DNA of 64,000 bases from Ectobius pallidus (GCA_964059195.1 CAXKWD010000002.1:52726923-52790922); one strand, 5' to 3'. Counted from the stretch's first letter, positions 32,597 through 44,098 are shown. Program-made: numbers and translations. Notes: generated from the sequence alone by a model not told the origin.

Positions 32597-33653
32597 ATAA
32601 TTACTAGGACAAGGCATTTGATGATTTTGCATCTTTTTTATATGAAGGTTAAAAGATAGCTCGAATATATATAAATGTGTATCATGATATAATTGATTAA
32701 TACCCGGTTTCTATAAACCCGCGAAATCCTATGGGTAAATAATCCAACGGACAGAATTTACACAAGCATAACTTTTACAAACTCAAATAATTTAAATGTA
32801 ACAATCACATACCCTTGTGGCGAGTTTCTAGATAAATGTCCTCTGGGTAAATATGAAAATGACAGAAAAAATGTTCCTACAAACTCGGGCTAGACCTTTC
32901 CAAGGGTAAATCGTCGGGTTAATTTATCCTTTCGTGGATGGCTGGATAAAATTTAACCTCTCATAGGATCAATAATAATTTAAATAATGAAAATCAAAGC
33001 CTTCTCAATTAAATTAACTGTATAACTCCAAGGCTTTCCTCATTATATCATTGTGGGTGATTAGGAACTAATTTGCCCATGGATAATTTACCCATAGGTA
33101 TTTCACGAGTTTATAGAAACCGGGCATAAATAAGGACAATTTGATTTTGCTTTTTCGTCATTTTCAAGAGATAGGTCATTTTTTGGCAATTTTATATCAT
33201 TTTCGGCATTTTTAGGTCATATTTCAGTGGAGATAGAGAGGAGTTTTTCCGTGTACAAATCGTTAGTTTCAGACAACAGACAATCGTTTTTATTTGATAA
33301 TCTCCTTAAAGTGTTCATAGTTCATTTTAATTCAGGTTTATTGTAAACACCATAGCAGTTTGTCTTGTAGCAATAAAGACTTTTTCTTTCTTTTTAAATG
33401 GCACATATTTGCTAGGGACAATTTGATGGGCATGCCGGTCTAGAAAGAATTTCTTTTCGCTTTTTGCAATTCATTACTTAAAAAACTATTTATAAGTAAT
33501 GATGGTAAATGTATTGGTCATTTTTTAAGATTATGGTTCTTTTTTAAAATTATGGATCATTTTTTCACTATTTTAGGTCATAAAGACTATGCATTTTTAT
33601 TTTGCATTTTTTCACTATTTTATGGTCATTAAACGCCTTGCCTTACTAATTAC
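32597..33653. mobile_element. hAT-type element with nested PIF-like element (hAT3)
   Basis: The element (32605-33645) has ends TAGGACAAGGCATTTGATGA and, inverted, TAAGGCAAGGCGTTTAATGA. Its flanks are ATAATTAC (32597-32604) and CTAATTAC (33646-33653), an 8-bp duplication with one change. The interior is rich in AGGTCATTTTT and ATTTTTCACTATTTTA words. The middle is split by a separate TIR element at 32701-33126. No transposase. Confidence 0.7.
32698..33129. mobile_element. PIF/Harbinger-like MITE nested in hAT3
   Basis: The element (32701-33126) has ends TACCCGGTTTCTATAAAC and, inverted, TGCCCGGTTTCTATAAAC. The similarity continues through about 40 bp to CCTATGGGTAAAT. It is flanked by TAA on both sides, as in PIF/Harbinger insertions. 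The GGGTAAAT word recurs inside. The superfamily assignment rests on the 3-bp TAA duplication only. Confidence 0.75.
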
Positions 33654-34485
33654 ATTTACCTTCCTGTTCAATTTACTCCATGATGCGAACGGAAGAAAAA
33701 GAACAAATCGTTAAAAGGATACATAAAAAGAGTTAAAAATTCATGCTGCTGCATTTTTCACTAGCAATAATGCTTGATTTAAGCTTTATTGTAAGCTTTT
33801 TCGCCGTCTAGCACTTTCAAAGAGAACAAAATTAGGCGAGATATCTAAATCTGTATTATCCACAACATAAGGGGTGAAAGTTAAAAGTCAAAGAAATAGT
33901 GTCCACTTGATTCATAATAATTAGCACATAGTATTTTAAAACTCTGCAAAAGAGGTCTAGTTGCACGCGTAAACCTTAAAATTTTATCAAAATATACATG
34001 TACTTACATAACAGAGTGAAAAGGCCCAGGAACTTCAGGAACACTAACTCACCTGAAATAGAAATAAAAATACAGTAAGTTAAAACATTCTTGATATTAA
34101 TAAGAAATCCTGAGCTTTCACTCAACCTTTCAACTTTGTCGTCTTCAGGCCATTGATAGAGTGATATCACTGAACATCTAATTGGTAAGCATGCAACATA
34201 AAGCAAATAATAAACTAATTATTATACATTATAAATAAACTAATTATTATTAGGATTTTCAGCGTAACATACTACGCAGTCAACTAGGTTCTATGAAAAC
34301 CTCCCATCCAATATAATCTAGGTTTAGTTTATTGTCGATTTTATAATTCGAGAGCCTTTGATTTTGTATCCACGCCACTAGCGTCATATAAAGAAAGGGG
34401 CGAGTATGTTGACTCCAGCTACACGCTCTATTTTTATTTTCTTCAGTTTGGAGTAAAAAGTATTTGGCCATTTCATTGAAATAAC
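33654..34485. other. Unassigned stretch
   Basis: Frames at 33976-34206 and 34280-34546 (minus) have no recognisable motif. The latter overlaps the start of the LINE fragment on the opposite strand. Confidence 0.35.
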
Positions 34486-35221
34486 CCATTTTATTTTTTT
34501 CGTTTAGGTCGCTGAAATACGAAATACTCGTATGCCAAATAAACATACTATTTACTCAAATATTATTAATCTGCTTAAAACGATTTAAATATGCTCCAAA
34601 ACTAATATTTTCGGAATGTAATGTCTTAAATTTTGATCAAATATACAAACTCAAATTACTGACTTACTTCCGTAAGAATAGAAATATTTTCAAAATCAAC
34701 AACCCCCATCATCACCTTACCAGACTGAATCAAAATTCTATTCTATATGAACCCAAATCCATTACCTCTGCTGGATTAAACCACAGTATAAATTTCGGCC
34801 CAAGATTATACAACTCACTAATAAGAGCTCATCCTGAACTATATGAACTAAATTTACGCAGATTTAAGAAACAGACTTATAAAATTTATTCAACCCAATG
34901 CATGTCTCATTTTACAATATCCCAATCTTTTGCTTTTCATTTTGGCTTATTCGCGTTTGTCATTCCTCTCAAACACACAATGTTTAATATATTTGTTTTG
35001 CTCTTAATTTATATTATTTACTATTTATCTTCTTTGTGTGTGTATTTGTGTATGCCATGTGTGTGTGTGTGTGTGTGTGTGCATTGTATGTAGAATAGCT
35101 TTGCCCTGATTTTTTTGTTTTGTAATTCCAGTGGTCACTGTTTTCTGTTGAGGTGCTAAGCTGTGCCCGAGCACGAGCTTTTGCTCATTCGGGCATCAGT
35201 AATGAATGTATGTATTATGTT
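34486..35221 (+). pseudogene. 3' end of a non-LTR retrotransposon ORF2 plus 3' UTR, 5' truncated
   Basis: A stop-free plus frame runs from 34486 to 35093 (about 202 codons) without needing an upstream ATG. Its middle reads LNFDQIYKLKLLTYFRKN, then INFGPRLYNSLI, then LRRFKKQTYKIY near 34890. This is the order typical of LINE ORF2 C-termini (thumb-like helix, FG.+L.N.LP-like box, basic FK end). The last ~50 codons are hydrophobic and end in a translated GT microsatellite (35057-35080). After the stop, CCCGAGCACGAGC ... GCTCATTCGGGC forms a hairpin, followed by GAATGTATGTATTATG, plausibly the element's 3' terminus. The RT domain is missing. Confidence 0.55.
35057..35083 (+). repeat. GT dinucleotide microsatellite
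   Basis: About 11 perfect GT repeats at the end of the LINE fragment's open frame. Confidence 0.9.
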
Positions 35222-35362
35222 TTACGAAGGTAAACAAAAAAGTGCCCAATAAAATTTATTCAGTGCACTACAAAATTCGTAATTTGTGAAGTCCCGGAGT
35301 TCATGTCTATATAATTAAAAATAATAACACTTCACAAAATTAGGCTGAACTATATAATGTAA

Positions 35363-36108
35363 CTAGCTTAAAAGGCCCGGCGTCGCTCGGGTTTTGTATT
35401 TTGACATTCGAAATTAACTTATGAAGGACTTTCGATTTTCAAACTCTAAGGTCCTTAAATAGGTATGAAGAATTTGAAATGAGGAAAACGTCTTATCACA
35501 CTCGAACTATTCCCTCAGAAAACGCTTGGTATAGCTTTTTATGGCTCATAGAGGATGTAGAATTTTGCGCCCCATTGCTTTTTCAAACCATGCCTGGTGG
35601 GGGTTCAAATAAGAAGAAACAAAATTTCCGGTAACATAAAATTCTACTGTCTTTACGGAATATTTAATTTCTCACTCTGATGTTATCATTCAACCGTTTC
35701 GGGGCTGAAATCAAAAAGAAATTCCATCCTATTTTGTCTCCTTTTACATGCTTAGGCCCTATGATAAACATCCTTACTTTTCAACTAAAAATACAAAGCC
35801 TACAGCTATGAATAACGTATCAGTGGATAGAATTTTTTACCGACTTTTGATATGGCACACACTCAGACTGTGACAGCTGGATTAAGTTGTCTCGGCAATA
35901 CGACCTCTTATTTTACATCAAAGTGTGAAGTGAGAAAATGGGTATCTCCATGTCCAGGGCAGAGATAGTTGTGTGACTGGATCACATTGTGCATTATTTT
36001 CGTGGGTTACATTCTTCAATACTTATTTACACCAATGAATTCTATCGATTTCTTCTCTAATTTGTCAAAGTCCCGTATCATTTACTTCCAAAGCTACCTA
36101 ACTCTTGG
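35363..36108 (+). repeat. Family A interspersed repeat, copy 3
   Basis: Starts CTAGCTTAAAAGGCCCGGCG and follows copy 2 through AACTATTCCCTCAGAAAACG and CCAACCGTTTCGGG-like words. It then continues into the block that begins copy 1 (CTACAGCTATGAATAA) and stops at TTTACTTCCAAAGCTACCT. Combining the three copies outlines one family at least 1.1 kb long. Confidence 0.75.
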
Positions 36109-36649
36109 GCAGTGTTTAGTGCAAATAAGCAATGTAGCCAAGGGATAGTGAATTCAATAACGTATCAGATTGCCAATTGTTTTAATTTATGAATGAACCT
36201 AATGGAGCTTCTGTTTTGTATCTCTTCATTTCATTTTCCATTATGTTTTAATTAAAACCATTTATTATTTTATACCGGTAGATTAAAAATAATTGAAAAT
36301 TAGCTAAGTGATTAAAAAGCATAATGATTCACCCAATTTCAGAAATCAAATAGTTCAATATGCTTATTATTAAGAAGAATTGTTTATATAAATCTGGCAC
36401 AAAAGATGGGTTCTTCTGACATTATCTCGAGTTAGGTTTCGCGCATCTTTAATTTCACTCATTTTGAAACAATACTAAAGAAAATTATTAGACTTAAAAC
36501 AAAATATTTTGATTAGAATTCGGATTTTTCTTTTAAAAACAGTAGGACTATGTGACAAAAATTGCTTTGAATAATATTTCTGATACGTTTTATTCGTTAA
36601 AAAATTTCGATAGATATATAAAATGAAAATAAATCCCTTTCAAGTTCAT
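36109..36649. other. Unassigned AT-rich stretch
   Basis: No open frame or shared repeat seen between family A and the inverted SINE. Confidence 0.35.
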
Positions 36650-36922
36650 AGAGGCCCTTAGGTTTCCAGAAGACTGTGGCACCCACAGTTCGAGACATTC
36701 AGAACGGGAAGATAGTAAGATTGTCAGCTTTACGAACGGCCTCCTTTACTCCCCATGATTACTCCTGGTACCTATTCTGTTAGAGACTGAGTCGACTCCG
36801 GGTCCATACAGCCATCAGAAGGATTAAGCCAAAGGATAAATCTCACCTACCTCATTGAGGATCAAAACCATGACCTTCAGGTTTGAGCGCTGTGCCTAAA
36901 ATGTACCTAACAGCTCACCCTG
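36650..36922 (-). mobile_element. SINE family S3, old inverted copy
   Basis: The reverse complement follows 32062-32375 from the head (weak B box, TTTGATCCTCAATGAGGT region) through AATCCTTCTGATGGCTGTAT, GAGTCGACTCAGTCTCTAAC and CAGAATAGGTACCAGGAGTA to the CCTCTATG-type 3' part. Substitutions are frequent and no target duplication is visible, so it is older than the copy at 32062. Confidence 0.65.
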
Positions 36923-37439
36923 CCTGACTATCTACCAGAACAAGATCTTCCACAGATAACGTATTTTTGTCGAATTTTACGGTAGTAATGAAAAATATGT
37001 CTAACTACCTCTTCGTGATATCTGTCATAATTTAACATTTAGGCTTGGGTCGCTTAAATCCTAAAAGAGGGAGGTAAAAATAAGATAAAAAAAGAAAGAA
37101 AGTAGAGGAATACATTATAAATTTGAAATAATACACATGTTGTACCAGTAGGTTGGCAGCACTACGACTTAACAATTCGTAGAATAATCTGTATGGCCAA
37201 GGAAAAAAATTCATTAATAATGTATTAGAGTGCTACAGGTTTTTGCCGAGGTAAAGGAGCACATGCTTTTCTCGCCCTTAATTATTTACAATAAAGCTGA
37301 TCCTTCCAAGTTCTTACAGTTAAATTATTTAAAAATGCAGGTAGTAAATTATGCACTAATAATTTTAAAAGCATAGTAAATAATCCTCCTGGTATTTTAC
37401 TGTTGCCTTTACCAGTTTTTCGATATAAAGAAAGAGACA

Positions 37440-37800
37440 ATCATACAACACAAGCAAAAACAAGTAGAGTAAGATTACTTCCACAAAGTCGCTGGGTTTT
37501 TACGTATATACCATAGGAACGAGTGTCACCGTTCCTAGAGTTCTTGTCTAGGGGAGGTAGCTGCACCCTGATTGGCTCAGCTCTTCTATCCCACTCCACG
37601 TGTTGTCTGTCTCTGTCTCCACCCAACTACTCGTATTATAGTATTTTCTATGACTGGCAACGTGCTGCATGATCTTCACTCTGTGCTCAACATTAGCAAA
37701 GTGATCCTATGTGCATGCGAGTCTGCTCAAGCTGGTAACGAGACGTAACTAGAAGCTCGCTGGCTGGGTAAGTCTTCAAGGCCAGAGACTTTGTGGAAGT
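37440..37800 (+). promoter_or_regulatory. GC-rich island with promoter-like words
   Basis: In AT-rich surroundings this stretch holds an inverted CCAAT box (TGATTGGCTC near 37570), a CACGTG E-box (37597-37602), the inverted pair GGAACGAGTGTCACCGTTCC, and a strong splice-donor-like GGGTAAGT near 37766. A non-coding first exon with its promoter is one reading. An undetected repeat is the other. No coding start is evident, and the minus frame 37441-37626 has no known motif. Confidence 0.25.
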
Positions 37801-38131
37801 AATCGTGTACTCTAAAAGACAAACTACTTGTAGATATTTCAGAAGCCAGAATGTTTCATTCAGTGACCATTTCGTTCAGCATACTCGTTACGACCTAATC
37901 TTAAATGCCAGTTGTGCTGATTTCAACAGTGTTTGTTTTGTCTTGCAATAAGAAGTATGGAAACCATGACGGACTAATATATACCTAATCATTGACGTAA
38001 TAAAATTCATATTTCAACTCCACACGTTTCAGAGTCAATACTGCATTACATTTGAATTAAATTTTATGTGTCATTACTAAGTACAGTACATAGGCAGAAT
38101 ATATTAAGATACAGTGACATCTGATTATCAT

Positions 38132-38763
38132 AGGTAATCCCATGAGAGTTGACGAGTTTATCGATAGATTCGCGACTGCGCAGCAGGAGCGAATTTATCT
38201 GATGAAACTCGCCAACTCAAGTTGGATTTATTAAGACTATTCCATGAATAAAATGTAACGGATTGAATAAATAATAATTAATTTCGTACTTTATTGTGTA
38301 AAAACAAAACTAACAGTTGTGAGATCGCGGCATACTGTGAATCAAACATCCATGAATCGATTCGAGCGACCATAATGTAATCAGTTCTACCAATGATGCA
38401 TATAAGACGTAGTTAATTTCATTCAGGTAAGCTAACAGCAGAACAGAATAAAAAAACACGAACTGGCTTGCACCGAATCGAAATTGTGTTCTTAATCAAT
38501 GTACATTTCTATTATTTCAATTTCCGAACAAGTTATGTTGTAAAAAATAATCTGTTTTCGTGCCGCTTAGTGGCAACATCTGACTATTAATCACTGCACA
38601 CTGATACTCGCGTCTCCAGTAACGAGCAGACGATTTTATCACGATAAAACACCATCCTCGCGATTCCTACAAGAATATTGAAAGATAAACGGCCGTGATT
38701 GGAACTGCTAAACGTTATTGATCAATATCAAACACGCGGCGTATGAGTTGAATAGTCGTAGAA
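38132..38763 (+). repeat. Family C interspersed repeat, copy 2 (uninterrupted)
   Basis: A continuous counterpart of the split copy at 29584-32035. At 38267-38278 (GAATAAATAATAATTAATTT) it retains the empty site where copy 1 received family B. It has a longer left hairpin loop than copy 1 (CAGCAGGAGCGAATTTATCT is present only here) and lacks the GGTTTATATCCGAGG-type segment near 31960. Confidence 0.8.
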
Positions 38764-40660
38764 AAAACGTGTTTTAGGTTTTCAATTTCAAACAAAAATC
38801 CTTAGAATCTCTCGAAAGCTCGTTGTGGATTTGCATACGCCTGCATGTGAAGGTGGCTATTTTAAATCCTATGTTGAACATAAATTTTGAAGCTGATTGT
38901 GGTTCAGGTCTCCAAGGAGGTTGAACGGGGTGTTAATAAGATCTTGTAAGAGGGGAAAAGCTTCGAGACCACGCTTAAAATTACTTTAGAGCCCATTATT
39001 CATACTGTACCTCACCACTTACAATATAGCTATGTCAATGCATAAAAGATACCCCACAAGTTGTTAAATAGTTATAGTAATTTACAAAATCAGGTTTTAT
39101 CTTTGGAAAAATGTACATCATGACAACAATATATATTTCATGTAAGTTATCAACTAACAAAGTATAGAATACAACTGAGTTAAATTATCCCAATAGTCTT
39201 CTAAAAATGTCGTATTAAAATATTTAGGTTACATTATAAATGAATGTTTATTTAAAAAAATATATAGAATATATTTCAAACAAAATTTCGCCAACTGTTG
39301 GAATTTAAAACTTTGTTCCAGTGAAAACTCAACATCAAATTTCAGGCTAGAATAAAATACTTCCTCTAATAATTGTGACAATTGTACAATTAGAGGAAAG
39401 TGATATTCCAAATTGTGCGATATACAAATAATCTACACACGAATAAAACCGAAATCTAACACATTCTATGTGAATTGTTTCCTAAAAGTGAGTTTACAGA
39501 AAATTTATACCCAAGTTCAAGGGAAATGATGTAAAAAAAAAAAGATCGTCATAAAATATTATTTTGAAATTGAACTTTTTTTAAGGAAAAACTTTAAAGT
39601 GGTAATCTATATTATGATAACTATATAGATGTGTATGTTAATTTAATATATTCACCACAACTTGAAGCATATAAAACAGTTGGGTGGTGTTCACAAAACA
39701 TAGTTAATAATAAAAGAAATAATATAAAATAGTTCAGTGACAGAAAAGTGTTGAATTAAAAATGGATCAAATGCTGTTCTCTAGTCAGACTGGTTTGATC
39801 CTGTAAAAAATTGAGTATTTCTAAGACTGTGGCTTTCACAATCTAGGAGTTTCCCCTTCAAATGGGACAGCTAATCGATGCACGTGAGGAAGGACTAATA
39901 CCTTTGTTTATATCAAATAAAGTAACTGAAAAGTTTAAGTAAAAGAGACCGGAATCTAAATTACTTTAACTGACGTGCATTTTCCCACATGATCGCTACA
40001 GCGTTTTTGTCTATAATTTTTTTTGTACTAATATAAAGCACTTACATGAGAAAACTTGTGCATCATCAGCGCTAAAAAATCACTGTTCAACCAGTTTTTC
40101 GCTTATACTTATAAACGAAAGTTAAATTGAAAATCAGGCTTCGCGGTTCCATCTTTGTTAATAATTTCAGACCTCTGCGTTCCGCCGATTCGGTTGAGCA
40201 TTGCACAAAAAATACAAATACAGAATATAGACAAACATTTTCTCTTATTATATACACAATATTTTCAATAATTCACCGTATATCTTGAAGTAAAATGAGA
40301 AATCCGCTTAAAAATAATTCGCAGTAGAGATGGAGTAACTGAAGTGGAAGCGAGACAGAACAGGGCAGCCAGCAAGTCTCTCACGCATATCAAATGAGCA
40401 AACAGAAATCGAGCTAATTGTCACCGTGACAGCCATTTATCATCCAGTTGACAAAAGCAAATCAACCCGCGCGTCAAACTATTTCCATCGCCTTTTACAC
40501 AACCGCGCAGGTCATCAGTAAATATTTTAACACTTCATTTACTTCTAGTACGAGCAACTGATTGTTCTCACTATGTATACAGGTCCTTAGTAACGAGTAC
40601 TCCATGAACAGATAGTTCTGTTCAATAATAAGGGTTCAGTGATGCTAATATCCAATTATA
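38764..40660. other. Unassigned AT-rich stretch
   Basis: Nothing recognised. The frame 39229-39411 (minus) is short and L/F-rich. A slightly GC-richer area at 40370-40500 has no frame or box. Confidence 0.35.
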
Positions 40661-40663
40661 CTC

Positions 40664-41033
40664 TTGTAGATATATATTCATGAAACCACAGAATATTCTT
40701 TCTGCTGAACAATACATGAGAATATTTTGGAAGAAAAATTCCTCTGACACCAGGATTCGAACCCGTGACTTTCAGCTTTCGTACCGATGCTCTCCCAACT
40801 GAGCTATCCAGAGTTCGATTCATAGCGCCAGATGGAATGTCTCTCCTATGATCATCCTTATTGCTCGACCTCAATTAAAGATATTTATGTCATATACAGT
40901 AGTAACAAACACACCAATCTAGTGATTTTGTGACTGGATTTCCACTGTTATTGTGCAGTAATACTTAAGATGTAGACATATATTCATGTAACCACAAGAA
41001 TATTTTTCTGTTGAACTTTACGTAAGAATATTA
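40664..41033. repeat. ~65-bp direct repeats bracketing a SINE
   Basis: GTAGATATATATTCATGAAACC followed by AGAATATTCTTTCTGCTGAAC (40665-40735) recurs as GTAGACATATATTCATGTAACC followed by AGAATATTTTTCTGTTGAAC (40970-41033). The S2 SINE lies between them. The repeats are too long and diverged for an ordinary target-site duplication. Confidence 0.65.
40738..40900 (-). mobile_element. tRNA-headed SINE, family S2, copy 2
   Basis: The minus strand reads CTCTGGATAGCTCAGTTGGG (A box TAGCTCAGTTGGG, near perfect) and CACGGGTTCGAATCCTGG (B box GGTTCGAATCC, perfect), with a Lys/Ala-like D arm GCTC-AGTTGGGA-GAGC. The leader AGGAGAGACATTCCATCTGG and GCGCTATGAATC is shared with 10742-10925. The acceptor ends CTCTGGA and TCAGAGG could pair in part, so a derived tRNA gene is not fully excluded, but the shared leader favours a SINE. 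Confidence 0.65.
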
Positions 41034-41102
41034 TCATTCTCCTTTTGATTGGAGCAATCTGATGAAATATTTGGGTTAATGTTTATTTGTTATGGTAATT
41101 TA

Positions 41103-41935
41103 ATGGCTATTCAAAACTGGACTAGGAAATGTCGATAGGCCTATATGGGAATTGAAATTCATCCAGATTACTACCTGTATAATCTACTTTTCGCGGAGGA
41201 TAAAGTAATAATTACTGAGGATACAGCTGATGCGTCATATATGATCAGAAAGTTGGCAGAAGAGTACAAGATATGGGGATTAGAAATAAATTTCAATAAA
41301 ACTGAATATTTGACAATGGATTTGGAAGAAAAGTTAATATGTAATACTGAAGAAATTGCACATGTTGAATATTTTAAATATCTAGGGTCTGTTATACAAA
41401 AGGATGCAACATCAAATTTAGAGATTCAAAGAAGAATAACGGATGGGAAGAGAATTATAGAAATGCTAAATTCAATCTTATGGAGTTAAAATATTTTACA
41501 TAGAACTAAAAAATAATATATCAGGCATTATTCCAAAGTACAAAATTATATGGCACTGAAACTTGGACCATAAGTAGACAACAAGCAAACAAATTAATGG
41601 TATTAGAAATGGATTTTTGGAGGCGTTCAGCAAGAAAATCCAGGAAAGAAAAAAATCGGAATAATAGAATAAGGGAAATAATGCAAGTTGAAAAGAATAT
41701 TTTGGGAAATGTAGAAGAAAGACGCTTGAAATGGTATGGACATGTACTCAGAATGACAGAGGATAGAATACCCAAGAAAATTTTGGATTGGAAAGTAGAA
41801 GGAAAAAGAAGAAGAGGGAAGCCCGAAGAGTGCTGGATGGATGGGGTGAAAAGGAGTATGGCGAGAAAAGGATTAAGTGAAGAAGATGCTATGGGCAGGG
41901 ACTTATGGAGGCAAAAGATTGTTGTGGGATGAAGG
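41103..41935 (+). pseudogene. Non-LTR retrotransposon reverse transcriptase fragment (RTE-like), decayed
   Basis: The frame from ATG 41103 reads NWTRKCR, meets a TAG near 41136, then continues GIEIHPDYYLYNLLFAEDKV, YKIWGLEINFNKTEYL and YFKYLGSVI to a stop at 41489. FAED replaces the catalytic F/Y-A-D-D. After a frameshift, 41524-41932 reads LYGTETWTISRQQ, then LKWYGHVLRMTEDRIPKK, then KRRRGKPEECWMDGV, ending at a TGA at 41932. This is the normal order of RT palm, thumb and C-terminal region in these elements. Three lesions (stop, frameshift, catalytic D to E) mark it as dead. The endonuclease domain is missing. Confidence 0.8.
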
Positions 41936-41974
41936 AAAACCATTGTATTGTGGAATATTCCTTAATAAAAAAAA

Positions 41975-42090
41975 TATTATTTAGGGCTGTCATCGTCGCC
42001 AGTGTACTGGAATTTTATTCCGCAGGAGTTCTTTTACATGCCTGTAAATCGACAGCCTTGTCGAATTTATGCACACATAATTGCCATCGA
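41975..42090 (-). repeat. SINE body fragment, family S4, second copy
   Basis: Shares CATCGTCGCC, ACATGCCTGTAAA and TTATGCACACATAATTGCCA with 5808-5927 in order. It begins about 40 bp after the end of the RT fragment. Head not seen. Confidence 0.4.
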
Positions 42091-42201
42091 TCAAGTTGAT
42101 GTTGAAACATAGAGATCTAGCACAATATTGTAGATAGGCTCAGGCCTATTTAAGGATGCCTTCATACTTAGTAACAAACAGCGAGCCTTCATTGCATAAT
42201 C

Positions 42202-42690
42202 ATTTGTCAGCAATTTATTATTCATTTTACAAGAAACTAGCAATTCACGCTGTCTAAAATTTAGCCAGATTCATAATGTTGGCATGATTCTGATATAGGA
42301 AATTCTTAACTTTTCCTATATCAATGTATACGAGTGTATATGAATTAAGGTTAAGAAGAATCATAGCTATATTAATTATGTGTGCTGTTCTATGCATTGC
42401 GCTGACATATTAATTTCAGTCCAAAAAGAAATTTATATAGAGAAATAATATTAGCTACTATGAATATAATTTTTACACGAGTTTGTTAATGTAATTTAAA
42501 TAAAATAATTTATGCCAACAAAATGTAATATCATTCATGTTATAGTTTTCTATCTGAGTAGATGCACTACATCCCACAACCGAAAATCGTGAAGAAAAAA
42601 ACAATCATGCCAACATTATGAATCTGGCTAAATTTTAGCTGACAAGGATTGCTAGCTTCTTATAAAATGAATAATAAATTGCTGACAAAT
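42202..42690. mobile_element. MITE with ~88-bp inverted arms
   Basis: The left arm 42202-42289 (from ATTTGTCAGCAATTTATTAT to TTCATAATGTTGGCATGATT) matches the inverted right arm 42603-42690 with few changes. The interior contains a second hairpin (GATATAGGAAA / TTTTCCTATATC at 42291-42325). No coding capacity. No target duplication was identified. Confidence 0.75.
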
Positions 42691-43469
42691 ATCAACCTCC
42701 ACCAACTTCATACTTACGCACTTCAACATATATTTCTTTACCCAAACTGGTTTTCATGTCTATACAAAATACAAAAGATATTTTTTTTTGCTTTTAAAAT
42801 CTGTGCTATTATTTATATCTCTACATCATTGCATCTTCTTTTCACAATATAGCGAATTTCTATGTGCATGTTGATTTAACCATAATCACACGAGGACTAA
42901 TCCAAATAACTCATCCTTAGTTTAATTTAAACTATTAATGATTTAAATAATTAATAAAAATACAAATACAATAGTCGTAAAAATCCTAAGAATATATTAA
43001 AAACAATCTCTAAAATAAAAATCTTTATATACGTACAAAAATGTTAATGTACTAAAAAATATATATAGTATGTTAATTCAATTGTTTTAGATTACAATTG
43101 TGAGTAAATGATAAGTGTATGACGGCTATTATTCATACGTAACATATGATGATTACTCCTTTACTGTATTGACCCCTGCCATACAAAATGAACAGGAAAC
43201 AATATATCTCATTGTTCGTTTATCGGACTTGTGTTTGACAATCTCGAATTGACGTTAATGTAATGTAATATCGTTCCACTATTGTGTGTCACACAAACCA
43301 ATAATTTTGAATGTAAAAACAAACTCGTTTATGTATATTGGGCATTTGTAAAGCAATCGATAATGGAAGTTTCTAATATACTCGGTGGCATATAAAGAAC
43401 CGATCAGAATGACACGTAAATATAAGCATTGAATATTAGCAAATTACACCACTGTATTCCTTATAAATA
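42691..43469. other. Unassigned AT-rich stretch
   Basis: The frame 42649-42852 is partly inside the MITE arm and has no motif. Nothing else seen. Confidence 0.35.
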
Positions 43470-44098
43470 CAATAGACCAGCGTTTCTCAACCTATGGTCA
43501 TTGGACCACTGGTGGTCCGCGAAGATGGTGCACATGGTCCGCAGACATATTAAAAAATATCATAAAGCAAGTAAAGAAGTAAAAAATTTTCACATAAAAT
43601 GGACACGAGATGTCAAAGTTTATTTTTGCAGTTACGAACCACAGTTTGAAACCCCTCATACACTGACGTCTATGGTTCCCTCTTGCATTCAATACCCTGA
43701 AAAATAAGACTTTGTCGGAATTTCTTATTAGAGGCGCTCTCTTAACAAGGGTTTTATTCTTGGAGGTGCCCGAGTGTCTGATACCGGTAAACCTGTGTTA
43801 TAATTCCTAATTATATTAGGCTATCAAATTGGTAATAAATATTAATGTATGTTCAACATATAATTTTACTGTCAATAGTTTACTTCCAATTCAATAACTG
43901 TGTTTCCGCCGAATTAAAAAAAATGTATGTAAATTTAGTTCGTTATAATAACCTATAATTAATATGCCAAATATTAAGAATATAGGCCTACATATAGCCA
44001 ACTTTTAAAAATGGGAATTAAAATTAGGGGTCCGTAAAAGATTTTAGACATTTTAGAGGTCCTCGGGTTCAAAAAGGTTGAGAAACGCTGCAATAGAC
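43470..44098. mobile_element. hAT-type MITE with perfect 8-bp target duplication (hAT4)
   Basis: The element (43478-44090, 613 bp) has ends CAGCGTTTCTCAACCTATGG and, inverted, CAGCGTTTCTCAACCTTTTT. It is flanked by CAATAGAC at 43470-43477 and 44091-44098. The tip CAGCGTTTCTCAACC is a familiar hAT terminus. The frames 43429-43707 (plus) and 43498-43692 (minus) span its left half and show no transposase motif. Confidence 0.9.

Noticed and set aside
40738..40820. Functional tRNA gene on the minus strand
   Set aside because: A and B boxes are good, but the anticodon arm is irregular and the leader is shared with the SINE at 10742, so a SINE head is more likely.
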